Assembly (NCBI GenBank): GCA_024663395.1
Contig: JANFAH010000010.1
Coordinates: forward strand, 62,001 to 126,000
Length of the DNA stretch: 64,000 nt
Source of the DNA: Pisolithus tinctorius
Lineage: Eukaryota > Basidiomycota > Agaricomycetes > Boletales > Pisolithaceae
Direction: 5' to 3'
Part shown: piece after piece, positions 32,901-43,323 of the stretch
Numbering within the stretch: position 1 is the stretch's first letter
Layout: each line of letters starts with the position of its first letter
Notes under the pieces: generated by a model
Databases searched by the model: none
What the model saw: only the letters and a program-made list of their open reading frames with translations
Told to the model about the DNA's origin: nothing
Program-made: the position numbers and the translations under genes

Positions 32901-34388
32901 AGCCTAGAGGAAGCGCATACCTGGGATGTTGTTGAGTGCCCCAAAGGCACAAATGTTGTAGGATGCAAATGGGTCTTCAAGATCAAATGCAATGCTGCCA
33001 GAGAAATTGAGAAGTACAAGGCCCACCTAGTTGCTAAGGGCTACTCCCAGATACAGGGTGTTGACTACGATGAAACATATGCTCCTGTCGCAAGACTCAC
33101 ATCCCTCCGCACCATACTAGCAGTTGCTGCATGCAATGACTGGGATATTGATGTATTCAATTTCCACTCAGCATTCCTCAATGGCAAACTCAGAGATGGC
33201 GAAGACATCTACATGGAGCTCCCTGAGGGCTACACTGTAGGGCGGAATTTTTCCCATCCAGTTGGGAAGCTAAACGTAGCATTATACAGCTCGAAACAAG
33301 GCATGCTTCGGTGGTACCAGAAGCTATGTGCTACTCTTGCAGATCTTGGGCTCACCAGAGCACACACAGACTGGGGAGTGTTCTACGGTCACATAGGACC
33401 AGAAATTCTCATCCTTGCCAGCCCTGTTGACGACTGCACTGTAACAGGCAGTTCCCCATCATTAATTCACTCATTTAAACAGGAGATCAGCACTCATTTT
33501 AAAATCTCCGACCTAGGGCCCATCAGTTGGCTACTTGGGATGAAGGTGACATGGAACAGAGAAGCCTGCACCATATCCCTGTCACAGCAGTCCTACATTG
33601 AGGCCATCCTGACAAAATACAACCTTGCTGACTGCAAACCTGCTGCAATTCCAATGGACCCTGGAATAAAACTCTCTCATGGAGAAATTCTGCAGCCAGC
33701 CGAAGAAGCTGCATGCATGAAACATGTACCCTACCGTGCTGCTGTTGGCTCCCTCATGCACCTTGCCATTGGAATGCGCCCTGACATTGCATTTGCTGTC
33801 TCCACAGTCGTGCAGTTCAACAATGCACCCAACATGACTCACTGGGAAGCTGTGAAACGAATCTACAGGTATATCTCAGGCACCAAAGCACTCGCATTAA
33901 CGTTTGGAAATTCAGAACGAGGCCTCAAGGGCTATACCGATGCAGACAGAGCTTCACAGGAGCATTGACATGCTATAAGCAGATATGCCTACCTACTGGA
34001 TGGTGGAGCTATCAGTTGGGCTTCACAGAAACAAGAACTCATAATGCTCTCCACTGCAGAAGCAGAGTATGTCGCAGCAACTCACACAGCCAAAGAGGGC
34101 CTATGGCTTCGATGGCTCATCAGAGAAGTTTTCCAGCCACTCAAACACCCTATCCCACTGTATTCTGACAGTCAATCTGCCATCGCACTTACCAAAGATG
34201 GCAGCTATCATGCTCGCACAAAGCACATCAACATATGATACCATTTCATTTGTTTTGCTGTGGACAACAATTCCTTTCATTTAATTTATTGTCCTACTGA
34301 TGACATGGTCGCCGATACCCTTACCAAGCCTTTACCTAGCGTCAAGGCGAAACACTTCGCATCTGCACTCGGACTTCGTTCCAATTGA
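29970..34388 (+). pseudogene. Copia gag-pol polyprotein
   Basis: A single frame from ATG 29970 to TGA 34386-34388, 1472 codons, as in intact copia elements, with nine premature stops. Eight are TGA (31332, 31872, 32334, 32682, 32718, 32853, 33966, 34236) and one is TAG (32076). Domains in order: gag (LNADGSNWLYYKAWVEWA), zinc knuckle C-x2-C-x4-H-x4-C near residue 245, protease DSGA near 31078, integrase zinc finger (HIRLGHIA...CNSCEYAK), integrase core (VHMDLWGP, ISFTDDHTRY, EHNGVAEQLN), RT (GVDYDETYAPVARLTSLR, an FHSAFLNG box, PVDD in place of YVDD at about 33422), and RNase H (LSTAEAEYVAATHTAKEG, HTKHINI). Most TGA codons sit at positions where copia proteins have Arg. Confidence 0.9.
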
Positions 34389-34395
34389 GGGGGAG

Positions 34396-34687
34396 TGTCG
34401 AGAATGCGATCCAGAATTACGGTAGCATCTCGGAGTTTCGCCCAGAGGGCTCGGAATTGTTCCCCGACCCTCGGAATTAAATTCCAATGTCATTACACTT
34501 ACTTATTACAGTACTATAAATTTTCTGCACTGTTCTTTTCCACCTCAGTGACTACTTCATACACTGAGGTGAGTATAGCTAGATTCCTGCTCATTTACTT
34601 GGTACTGATGTAGTGTAGAAACTCATACCTTCATTAGGTACTAATATAGTGACTACTTTGTACACTGAGAAACTCATACCTTTGTTA
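34396..34687 (+). repeat. Copia 3' LTR
   Basis: 292 bp, the same length as the 5' LTR, preceded by GAGGGGGAG and followed by the CCTGA duplication. It keeps many CpG sites (TGTCG, ATGCG, TACGG) lost in the 5' LTR. Confidence 0.9.
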
Positions 34688-34699
34688 CCTGATGCAGCC

Positions 34700-34822
34700 C
34701 ACTGGGGATTCTCCATGTCATGCTGGGGATTCTCCATGGCATGCTGGGGATTCTCCATGGCCTGCTGGGGATTCTCCATGGCATGCTGGAGATTCTCCAT
34801 GGCTCCTGGGGATTCTCCAATC
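34700..34822. repeat. 21-bp tandem array around GGGGATTCTCC
   Basis: GGGGATTCTCC (one copy GGAGATTCTCC) begins at 34704, 34725, 34746, 34767, 34788 and 34808, a period of 21 bp. The linker is CATGGCATGCT or similar. The same undecamer occurs at 27917 and 28533, either side of the 43/44-bp array. On the minus strand the array reads as a seven-residue repeat (MENPQHA), but I see no gene around it. Confidence 0.85.
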
Positions 34823-35128
34823 CTAATTGACATTGAGGTCCAGTGACATTTTGTGTATACACTTGTGTTTTTCTTAGTATTCTGTGTTTTTCTCACGCAA
34901 TTTTCCACTTTCTGATAAGATAAGCATACTGTCATGATTGCACAATCAGGGGCTACAACTTTCATTATGACCATATCACTCCATTGTCATTCCCTGTGGT
35001 ATTAATGCAGTATGATTACAAGTAGCAGTCATCATTAGTGTTGTGTAAGTGTAGACTATGCTACATTTTGGTAGTCCGCATTTTTGACTACCACTGACTA
35101 CAAAAAGTGTAGTGTTGAGAGGTAGTGG

Positions 35129-35530
35129 TAAGGTCACATGATGACAGATCACATGATAGGGGGTCACATGTCTTGGTGACATGACCCGGGCATGACACCA
35201 TCTCAGTCACGTGACCTCTGCACCGCAATCCTTGGTCACGTGATAGCCCGCCGCAGAGTCAGCAGGGTTTGGTCATGTGACAGTAGTCACGTGATGTGGT
35301 ACCTTAGGTCACAGTAAAGGTCTATCATGTGACAAGACTCACATGATCCGGTGCCATGGGTCACAGCAAAAAGTTGTCACGTGACTTCAATCATGTGATC
35401 CGGAGCCTCGGCTCACCACAAAGGTCTGTCACGTGCTCCAAATGGTCACGTGGTGACACGAATATTGGGTCACGTGATATCACATGACTGTAGTCACTTC
35501 ATTTTCAACACTATACACCTCACACGTGAC
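35129..35530. repeat. Cluster of TCACGTGA-type palindromes
   Basis: Within 400 bp there are eight CACGTG cores (near 35208, 35237, 35288, 35378, 35429, 35446, 35470, 35523) and eight CACATG or CATGTG cores in the same TCA...TGA context (near 35133, 35151, 35165, 35274, 35329, 35342, 35392, 35480). No gene is visible in 34975-35700. Just upstream, 35069-35093 has a GGTAGTC/GACTACC hairpin. Confidence 0.8.
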
Positions 35531-35938
35531 TAAGCTGCCCCTGAGTGCATGCTTCCCCATATTGTGGCTGTGCTGCAACATCACTCATGTCACCACACAT
35601 TCAATTCTCCATGTATTGGTCTGTACTTTGGTAGGTAGGCCAGTCTATAGGGTATCTACACCATGTCCGAAAATCAACCAATCAACCTTTCTAGTTAATG
35701 AGTGATAACAGGAATGAAAAATGCCAGAAAACATCACACCATCTCTCCCTCACTGGGTGGATGCCATATTTAATACATTGGCTGCATTCCCCATGTCGGC
35801 CTCCACCTATGGACAGGGTTTCAGGGTGGTCCATTGGGAATTGAGTGAACAGGAAGCCAATTACACATCCCAGATGTGTGGGAAAACCCCAAACAGTGCA
35901 AATAAAATAGTGGAGATTTCAAAAATATATCAAAAACA

Positions 35939-36269
35939 TTTCATTGCTGACTGCCCAGTGGGGCTATGACTACTAAAATTGAGGTGTGGCATCAGGAGGC
36001 ATGTCCCATCATACTGACACCATGTGCCTTGCTGTAACATCCCCTCACAGTGTCAGAAATGCGAAATGGTCTAATGGTACACTTTGTGATAATCATCACA
36101 AAGCTATAAATCACTAGTAGATCTGTTCACCAGATGTGCCCATTCGCATTTCTGACACTTGGATGGGCTGCTACAGCAAGGCACATGGTGTCAGTATGAT
36201 GGGACATGCCTCCTGATGCCACACCTCAATTTTAGTAGTCATAGCCCCACTGGGCAGTCAGCAATGAAA
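35939..36269. repeat. Inverted repeat with 127-bp arms
   Basis: 35939-36065 and 36143-36269 are inverted copies around a 77-bp loop. The outer ends read TTTCATTGCTGACTGCC and its complement. The arms are nearly identical, so a stable hairpin is expected. It abuts a chromovirus RT fragment on the right. It looks like a MITE or a foldback; no target duplication is obvious. Confidence 0.8.
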
Positions 36270-36320
36270 GAAGAGTACCATGATTTTGCTGATGTCTTCA
36301 GTAAAGCCAAGGTCTCAGTG
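36270..36320 (+). pseudogene. Chromovirus RT fragment
   Basis: Translates as EEYHDFADVFSKAK, identical to the start of the RT region of gypsy A (near 60985). Only about 17 codons are left before unrelated sequence. Confidence 0.6.
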
Positions 36321-37415
36321 TGGATATTGGGCATTATGGCCCAGGGTTTTGTTTTGGTTTCACAGCATCTTACTTACAGCTATTTTACTCTAGAGAAGGT
36401 AGCTTTCTATGACAAACAGTGATCATGATACAAGAGGCAGTGATGGCAACAACACTCGATGCAGATCAGAGGCCATGTGGTGCGAGAAGGGCCATACAAT
36501 GGATACAAGGCATGGTGGAGACAGGCAACAAGCTCAATGGCTCAAGGTTTCATGTTAGTTTCAGTATATTCTACTTACATCTCCATTATTCTAGGGAAGC
36601 CAGCTATCTATGACAAACAGCAACCGTGATATGAGAGGCAGCAATGGCAACAACACTTGTCACAGATCAAAGGGCACACAAGGCTAGAACAGCTGTGTGA
36701 TGGAAACGAGGCATGATGAGCATGGGTACTGGGCTCGACAGCCCAGGGTTTTGTTTTGATTTTAGAATGTTTTACTTACAACTACACTACTCTAGGGAAA
36801 ACAGATGTACACGACAAAGTGCAAATGACAGCCATGCAAGTGTGATATGAGTACCTCTGGCTATGTATGAGGAGAAGGCTCTCACCCCACCAGCTGAAAT
36901 GAAGGTTAACATTGCCATTGTTGAGTGAACCATCCTTGAACTCAAACTGTGGTCTGTTCGCCATGCCATGGAAGAGACTGGCCCAGCGAGTTCAGCTGTC
37001 AAAGTGAAACTACTTTCCTGGCTACAGCCAGATGCATCTATGCCCTTAGAGCCTGATGGCTCGGGTTTCTGTTTTTGTTTTGCAGCTTTTTACATATGAG
37101 TATGTTGTTCTAGAGTAGATGACGATTCAGAAGAAGGAACACATTGGCATACAGAGTGACAAGTATGGCAACTACAGAAAGCCACAAGAGAAAAGCTCGA
37201 AGTGACTCCATGGACTTACACACAAGACTTGTCACAAATATCAATGCAATGCCAAATTTTGGAATTATGATGAGACACGTGACATACAAGGGGTGTTGAA
37301 GTCACACCAAGTGGGCTCTATAGCCCAAGTTTGAGTTTCTTCTTTAAACCATTGTGCTTACAGCTATGTTGTTTCAGGAAATACGAGTTTTCACAGAGTA
37401 CCAACAAATCACTGA
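36321..37415 (+). repeat. Series of intron-like modules, no identified gene
   Basis: A motif like GGGTTTTGTTTTG...TTTACTTACAGC...TTACTCTAGGGAA recurs with 3'-splice-like ends near 36394, 36596, 36798, 37113 and 37380. Between them lie about 150-250 bp of coding-like sequence, two of which align (KPAIYDKQ...YERQQWQQH). It resembles duplicated exon plus intron units of a decayed gene. I cannot name the protein. Confidence 0.4.
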
Positions 37416-38340
37416 GCAACGAAATGCCTGCAGTACGAAGATCTAGATTGAGACAACCTATGACCAAGCCCCTTCAGGGGAAAGACACCTACCTTACTGT
37501 CGATCGAAGCAAGTTTATAGACTGACAAATCACCAAATGGTTAGTGAAGGGAGACACCATCTCCATGTTGGATACTGTGCAGAGACATCATGATGCTCCA
37601 TTTTATTTGGGAGATGTCATAGAAGATCGAGATGTGTTGGATATATTGAAGAGATCAGGCGTTGTATATATCATACACACTACCTTACTGTGGCGAGGTG
37701 CAAGAGACCCCTCTGTCTACTACAAGGTCAATGTTGAGGACACCTGAGCCATCATCGACACAGCTATTGCAGCTGGCATTGGAAGGCTTGTCTACACAAG
37801 TTCCACAAGCATTGTATTTATTGGCACTGATGTTGTGAACATCAACAAGCAAGTACCCTATCCAGAGAAATCGTTTGACACATATAGTGATGCCCAAGGA
37901 ATATTCAGGTCCACAGACCACCAAAACATTACACATGTACACCTACTCCCAGGGGACAAATTTGTCCCTCCTACCTCCTACTCTTCTACCATGCCGAGTG
38001 AACTCAGGCTAGACCCTGAGAGCATGGCAGCAACACTCAATGAATTTCCACACCATGCTCTCTCTCCCATATGTGCCACAACCGAATATCACTGCAGGAT
38101 ACATGGCTCCATGCAGATGCTCGGTCCCTATGTCACATCCACACCCAACACTGAGTCCATCCTATCAGTGTTCAACACCCTGTTTGACTCAAGTGAACTC
38201 GAGTGCCTCACCATCTGTTCTTGAGTCAAAGGACAGGCACTCTTCATCACAAATGGAGAGTGGGTTCATTGCTGGGACTTTATAGGAGTACATGGCGAGT
38301 ATGGATGGATGCTATTGAGTTTAGAGGTACAAAGTACATA
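37416..38340 (+). pseudogene. ERG26-like sterol-4-alpha-carboxylate 3-dehydrogenase pseudogene
   Basis: The encoded segments follow the 3-beta-HSD/Erg26 family: KDTYLTVDRSKFID (where the family has a Gly-rich NAD-binding loop), GDTISMLDTVQRHHDAPFYLGDV, ARDPSVYYKVNVEDT, then IAAGIGRLVYTSS, PYPEKSFDTYSDAQ, HVHLLPGDKF. Erg26 oxidises and decarboxylates C-4 sterol intermediates in ergosterol synthesis. Here the Gly motif is destroyed, the Lys of the Tyr-x3-Lys catalytic pair is lost (TYSDAQ), an internal part is missing between about 37900 and 37920, and TGA codons (near 37522 and 37745) replace probable Arg. It is the only trace of a host metabolic gene in the window, probably carried here by duplication or capture. 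Confidence 0.6.
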
Positions 38341-39980
38341 TGAGCGACTAGGAGAGGCAACAAGAGTATGAGGGACAGTGATGCAGTTCACTGGTGATCA
38401 ATGGTTGTTCAAAGCAATAGAAGTCATTTGAAGGAGGAGAGACAAAGGAGATTCACATGCTGAGCTTGACAGCTCATTATTTCTCTTCCATTCTGTGTCA
38501 GTTCACTTACAGCAACATTACTATAGGAAACCCAGTCTCTACAACAGAGTACAAGAACATATGAGACAGGACAGAGGACTGTCAATGCAGAACTATGCAG
38601 TGTGGTACAATGACTTTACTATGAGTGGGGAGAGCATGCAAGATGCAGCAAGTTGGTCCAAAACCATACAGGATGAGTACAAGAATTACAATGGCAGGTC
38701 TTGGAGATGCAAGAGGAGGATGCATGCTCACAGGCTGAGCATGAGTGCTCAAAGTTTCTATTAATTTCTATGATGCTTTACTTATGGATTGGCTATTCTA
38801 GGGACAGACAAGAGGATGCTTGATATGTGAAACTACCCAATGACTGTGGCCAAGTACAGTCACATTTAGGAGTACAAAAGCGACATTTGAAAGGGACTCT
38901 GTATGAAGCTATGAAAACTGGCAAGGGTTGATGCTGGCTAGATCGATGGAGACACCTGCAGCACATTCAAGGCAGCATGGATTCACACACAGAGCCTGAG
39001 CACTCTTCATTTCACCTCTGTGTCATGATGAGTTACTTACAAGTGTTCGATGTTAGGGTATTAGATGAGTTTGAATGTGAAGGGTTAGCATTGAATGAGG
39101 TGATTGGTCCCCAAAGGGCAGAGTCCTTTGAAGCGAGGAGTGCACTGAGAGCAACAGTGCTGGAAGAGAGATTTGGGGAGGGGATATACAAAGTCCAGGT
39201 ACCCTATTCAGTTTTGATTCAAACACTTTATACTGTGAAGTACAGGTACCTTAGCATGAAAGGCAAGGCAATCGATAGGGATGGGTGGCTCAAAGCCATT
39301 CATCAGTACTTAGAATCAAGACTTTGTCCACCTGACTGCAAGGTTGAAGGCCAACAACTGAGATCAAATGAGATTAGCACCTACACCTGTTGGGGTTGAA
39401 GACCTATCACTGAAGAGATCTTGAGAGTCTACAGACTAAAGGTGATGGGTTTTATTTTAGTTTGAACATATACTATGTCAGCATCCTTGGTGTCTAGGGT
39501 TGAAAAAGTAGCAAACAAAGATGGACAACTCGAAGTCACTTGGCAACACTTAGCATGAGGGCTTCAGCCACCAGACAAAGTACTGGTCAAAGTATGAGAA
39601 GTCAAGTGTGTGTGCATGCAAAGAGTTGACAGTATGAGGATGAGAAGGACAGTATAGCGAAAGTCCTGGTGAGCATATCATATATAGTTTTCTTTAATAT
39701 GAATTTTGCCTCAAGCAACATCACTCAACTGAGTCGCACTAACCTTTGGGTGATTCTACTCACCCCAACTTATAATTTTGAGTTCTGTTGTTTTTTCTTG
39801 GTGCTAAGTCGTCTTAAGGATGAGCAATGATCAAGAGCACATGCATATAAGGATAGTAAATACACCACTGATCAGGAGTCTTTTTCTTTAGGTACATATA
39901 TGTATTCAAGATGCTTCATGGAGGGCTGAAAAACTGTGCCTCGGAGAGCTGCTGCTGCTCTGCTCTGCACTCAATTTATC
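38341..39980 (+). repeat. More intron-like modules and short coding traces
   Basis: The TTACTTAC...CTAGGG-like motif recurs near 38525, 38802, 39040 and 39500. The piece 38521-38760 (KPSLYNRVQEHMRQDRG) begins like the modules at 36.6 kb. A frame at 38977-39399 gives 140 codons (with VLDEFECEGLALNEVIGPQR) that I do not recognise. No complete gene can be supported. Confidence 0.35.
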
Positions 39981-40849
39981 AGTCACTTGTTCGTGTGCTC
40001 AGAGTTGCCTCTGGGGCCATTCAGTTTGAGGAACTCAGGGGCTGTGGAGTGGTTGGGGGCCAAAGGGGTCATCTGCAAGGAGGGTGAGAGTTTGTCCAAG
40101 GGCAAGAAGTTTTGAGGGCAGAGAGGGTTGTGCTGTGAGGCCAGGAGCAGGTCTTGGGAGAGAAGGGAGTTGTGTTCAAGTTGCAAGAAGGTTAGAGGGT
40201 GAAGAAGGGGGTCGTGTTTGAGTAGCATGAGGCTAGAGGGGTGAGGTACCATGTTCAAAGGTTGAGGGAGTTCAAGGGTGAAGGTATGTGGCAAGGTCAA
40301 GGGAAGCAGATGTGAGGGCAAGGATGTTCATGTGAGGGGGAGAGTGACCAAGGATGGTCAAATTCTAAACCACCCCTCGGATGTAGGGAATGAGTTCGAG
40401 TTCCCTAGGAGAATTGGTCTTGGTCAAGAGTTCAGGGGTTGAGGGTTTTCTTTTTGTTTTATTTATTTCTTTTGTTTTTCATGTTTGTACCACTGGAATT
40501 AGTGGCGAGCAGCCACATTGCTGACTAAGCATGTGTGCTGTGTTCACACGAGTTCAGTTTACCAAAAAAAACAGTTCATGTCACAGGCCCTCGGTAGTAG
40601 GGTGATAGTCTCGCATTTTGGTGAGTTTTCAAAGTTAGATTTATTACTTTGGGGAGTACCCAAGGTGCCAGGAGGACTGGCAGAAGGTATTGCACAGACA
40701 GAGCTAAGTAGTCTTTTAGTTCGCATTTTTACACCTTTACTACACTTTGTTTCTCCAAAGCAGGACCTCCCTTTTGGGTCAAGCATTATGCTTGCCCATC
40801 ACTGATAATTACTATTTCCAGGTACCATCAATTACCTATTCCTACACCA
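39981..40849. other. Purine-rich low-complexity region with a tRNA-like hairpin
   Basis: 39985-40330 is G/A-rich with loosely repeated CAAGGG/GTTGAGG words and no real gene. At 40347-40430, TGACCAAG and CTTGGTCA pair around a segment holding GAATGAGTTCGAGTTCC, close to a Pol III B box (GGTTCGANTCC); a T-rich tract follows. 40500-40849 has no gene; its last bases (ATTCCTACACCAG) resemble a G2 LTR end. Confidence 0.35.
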
Positions 40850-41326
40850 GTCACCTGAGGGTAAACCTGTACTTGACATTAGGTAGCTGAAAAAGAGAGA
40901 TGTCAGAGAGCCCCTCTTGCTCGCATTTTATCATCACTCAGTAAATCATTCATCAGCTTCAATAGTTGAGACTTTATTAAGGGTCTAGCTATCGTCTACT
41001 TCGCTTATCATCATCTATCATTGATATACTTCACTCCAAGTCCTCCCTGAGCTCAGTGTAGCTCAGAACATCAAATTAAGTCATCCTTCATCCTTCTGTA
41101 GGCTGACAGCAGTCTACCCTATCGCATTCTATCACATTCTTGCTCCCTCTTCATCAGGAGCACCCCCAACCCTCAGCACTTGTCTTTGAGCATTGTAGCT
41201 TGCAAAAACCCTCCCAAAGAACAGGTTCTACCATCTAGGTACCACACAGGCACACCACCACTTGCTTTCATTGTCTTTTGTGTTGGTTTTGGTTGGTGTC
41301 CACCACTGAACCACACTTTGACTCAC
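40850..41326 (+). repeat. Partial LTR ending like repeat T
   Basis: The last 70 bp (TTTGTCTTTTGTGTTGG... to CCACACTTTGACTCACA) match the 3' end of T (59470-59547), while the rest diverges. It is probably a 5'-truncated relative of T. It directly precedes the outer gypsy antisense gene remnant. Confidence 0.5.
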
Positions 41327-41472
41327 ACCAAGTATCTGTCTGCACTGGCCTCTTTCATTCCACTCCTGCTGGCCTCAGGTTCATCAAGGTCCAAGACCTT
41401 GACCAGCCTCACACTTGTCTTTGCCCACTTTTGTTTGCTGGGCCCCACCTTGGCATTCTCCTTGTCAACCTT
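41327..41472 (-). pseudogene. Outer gypsy antisense gene, downstream part
   Basis: The minus strand continues the gene interrupted at 63598: across the ACCTT duplication the frame reads KKRKVDKENAKVGPSKQ, then VRLVKVLDLDEPEASRS. The same segment in the gypsy A gene reads KLIEVLEIDKPKAGGS (about 54660-54720). This shows the site into which gypsy A jumped. Confidence 0.65.
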
Positions 41473-41981
41473 TGTCAAGTTTGGGGTGTCTGGGTTGAAG
41501 CTGGACTGGAGACCAAAGCAGGTGTGAGGCTGAGGGGTCAGGATCAGGAGGGGAGTCAAAGATACAGATGGTTGGACTGTTTGGACTTAGTGACTGAGAT
41601 TACAGCGCTATTCCCTTGCATGGGTCTCAGTCTGAGTCCAAGGCTGAGACAGAGTTATCAGAGTAAACTTAGTTGATTTCAGACTGAGGGGTACAGGCCG
41701 AGTATCTATGAGTTTATATACTAGAGACAACTATAGTACAGAGACTGGTAATGCTGGTCTCACAAGGATTGCTAAGAAGATTGGTAAGACAGGTATTAGT
41801 AATGTATGACTAAGGTAACAGAGACTGGGACAGGACTGGGCAGAATTCAACCAAAGTGACAGGCACTGCAAAGCAGTGTTCACTGCGCTAGGACATCTGG
41901 GGATAGGGGACAGGCGAGGCTGAGGCCAGACTGAATGAGTGCAAGGCTGAGTCTGGCTGGGGTCAAGGCACAACTATGACA
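41473..41981 (-). repeat. Gypsy A 3' LTR
   Basis: 509 bp, TGTCATAGTTGTG to CTTGACA on the minus strand. It has about 30 bp more than the 5' LTR near 41870-41900. It is preceded by a clear polypurine tract on the minus strand (41995-41982). Confidence 0.85.
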
Positions 41982-42699
41982 GTATCCCCCTCTTAGGGGT
42001 TGAACCCATGAGACCCCTGTGAGAGTGGTAGGCTGAGTCCAAAAATCAGCTGAGTTTAACAAACTGATACTTGTGGCCCACTATGCCCTTTGTGTCTTTC
42101 TTTCTCATCCTAACCATCATGTCTGAATCAAGGCTGATCACTGTGACTGACAACAACAATGAGGGCCAGGTCATCATCAACTGGACCCAGGTATCAGATG
42201 ATGCCATCCAATATGACACCAATGATGAGGAGGAGACAACAAGGGCAAAGGCAAAGGAGAGAACAAGGTGAAAGGTGGCTGAGCAAGCCCAGCAGGAGGA
42301 GTAGGCTTGGCTTGAGGCCAAGTGAGTGGAGAGGGAGCGAGTTGAGGCTGAGAGGATAGTGTGGGAGGCTGAGGAGCAAAGAGTGCATGAGGAGGAGGAG
42401 AGATGCAAGGCCAAGGAGGAAAGGGAGGCCAAGCAAAAATGCAAGGCTGAGGCTGGGAAGGGTAACGAAGCCGGGGCCAGTGGTAGTGAGGCTGGTGAAG
42501 TAAAAAAGGTGGTTATGGACCCTGGGTGAGTACCCCCCCATCTTGTGCATACTTCTCTTGACATTCTCTTTTAGCTGCATGCACTGTGCCCAGGCTCAAG
42601 TCATCTGCAAATTCCTCATGGATGGCAACAAAAAATGGGTTGCCTGTGTCCACTGCAACCAGTTGAAGGGCAAATGCTGGTGGCCTGGAGATGGGAAGG

Positions 42700-43183
42700 T
42701 GTTAAGTTCATGACTAGGATGGGGGTCGAAGGCCAAAGGCCGAGTGCTGGGTGCAACAACCCTTGGTCTTAGCTCGTGCACTAGACCCTTGTGCAAGCCG
42801 GGTTGAAGTCAGAGAAAGCCGAGGGGGATCAGGAGTGAAAGCTGAGAGTCAACTTGGGCTTAGGCTGGGAACTTGGGGTGAACTAAGTTGATATTCAGAC
42901 TGAGGAACTAAGTACAATGTATGTAGAGTATATATACCAAAGACCAGCAACCTGAAGACTGGGGTTACCAGTGAAGACTAAATAGCTGTGCAAGGAACTA
43001 ACTAGAGGTTAAATGAGAAGGCAGGGATCAGAGAGCCGAAGACAGACACTGCCTTGGCACAAGCAAGGGCAGTACAAAGGCTAACTAGAAAAGTATAGTA
43101 AGGAACAGACTTTGTTTCAGTGTTCAGCATTGACCTGGCATTCAGAACCTAAGACCAAACTGTGGGCTTCTTGGTATATGACA
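42700..43183 (-). repeat. Gypsy D 3' LTR
   Basis: 484 bp, matching 54086-54554 except for a short extra AGCAACCTGAAGACTGG-type duplication (about 42945-42962) and scattered CpG-type transitions. Confidence 0.85.
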
Positions 43184-43323
43184 GTATCCCCCCCTTAGGG
43201 TTGAGCCCTTGAGACCTGCCCTAAGGTACACGAGGTCGGCAGTTGCTGTGTCAGTAGAACATGTGTTCCCCAGGGTTAAAAAGGTGCGTCTTAGCGAAGA
43301 CTGCTTTCCCCTGACCTTCCATC

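Larger units (their letters stand above)
29614..34687 (+). mobile_element. Ty1/copia element, complete structure
   Basis: Two 292-bp LTRs (29614-29905 and 34396-34687) bracket a single gag-pol frame. The flanks are a perfect 5-bp duplication CCTGA (29609-29613 and 34688-34692). A polypurine tract, GAGGGGGAG, precedes the 3' LTR at 34387-34395. LTRs begin TGTYGAGAATG and end CTTYRTTA, so they lack the usual terminal CA. The element has no large indel; premature stops alone silence it. Confidence 0.92.

Noticed and set aside
34704..34818. GGGGATTCTCC as NF-kB-type regulatory sites, or a MENPQHA repeat protein
   Set aside because: Fungi lack NF-kB, and the open frame is a by-product of the 21-bp period; no start context, neighbours or conserved domain support a gene.
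42326..42529. Glu/Lys-rich frame as a stand-alone coiled-coil gene
   Set aside because: It is the middle of the gypsy A antisense gene, isolated only by two stops.
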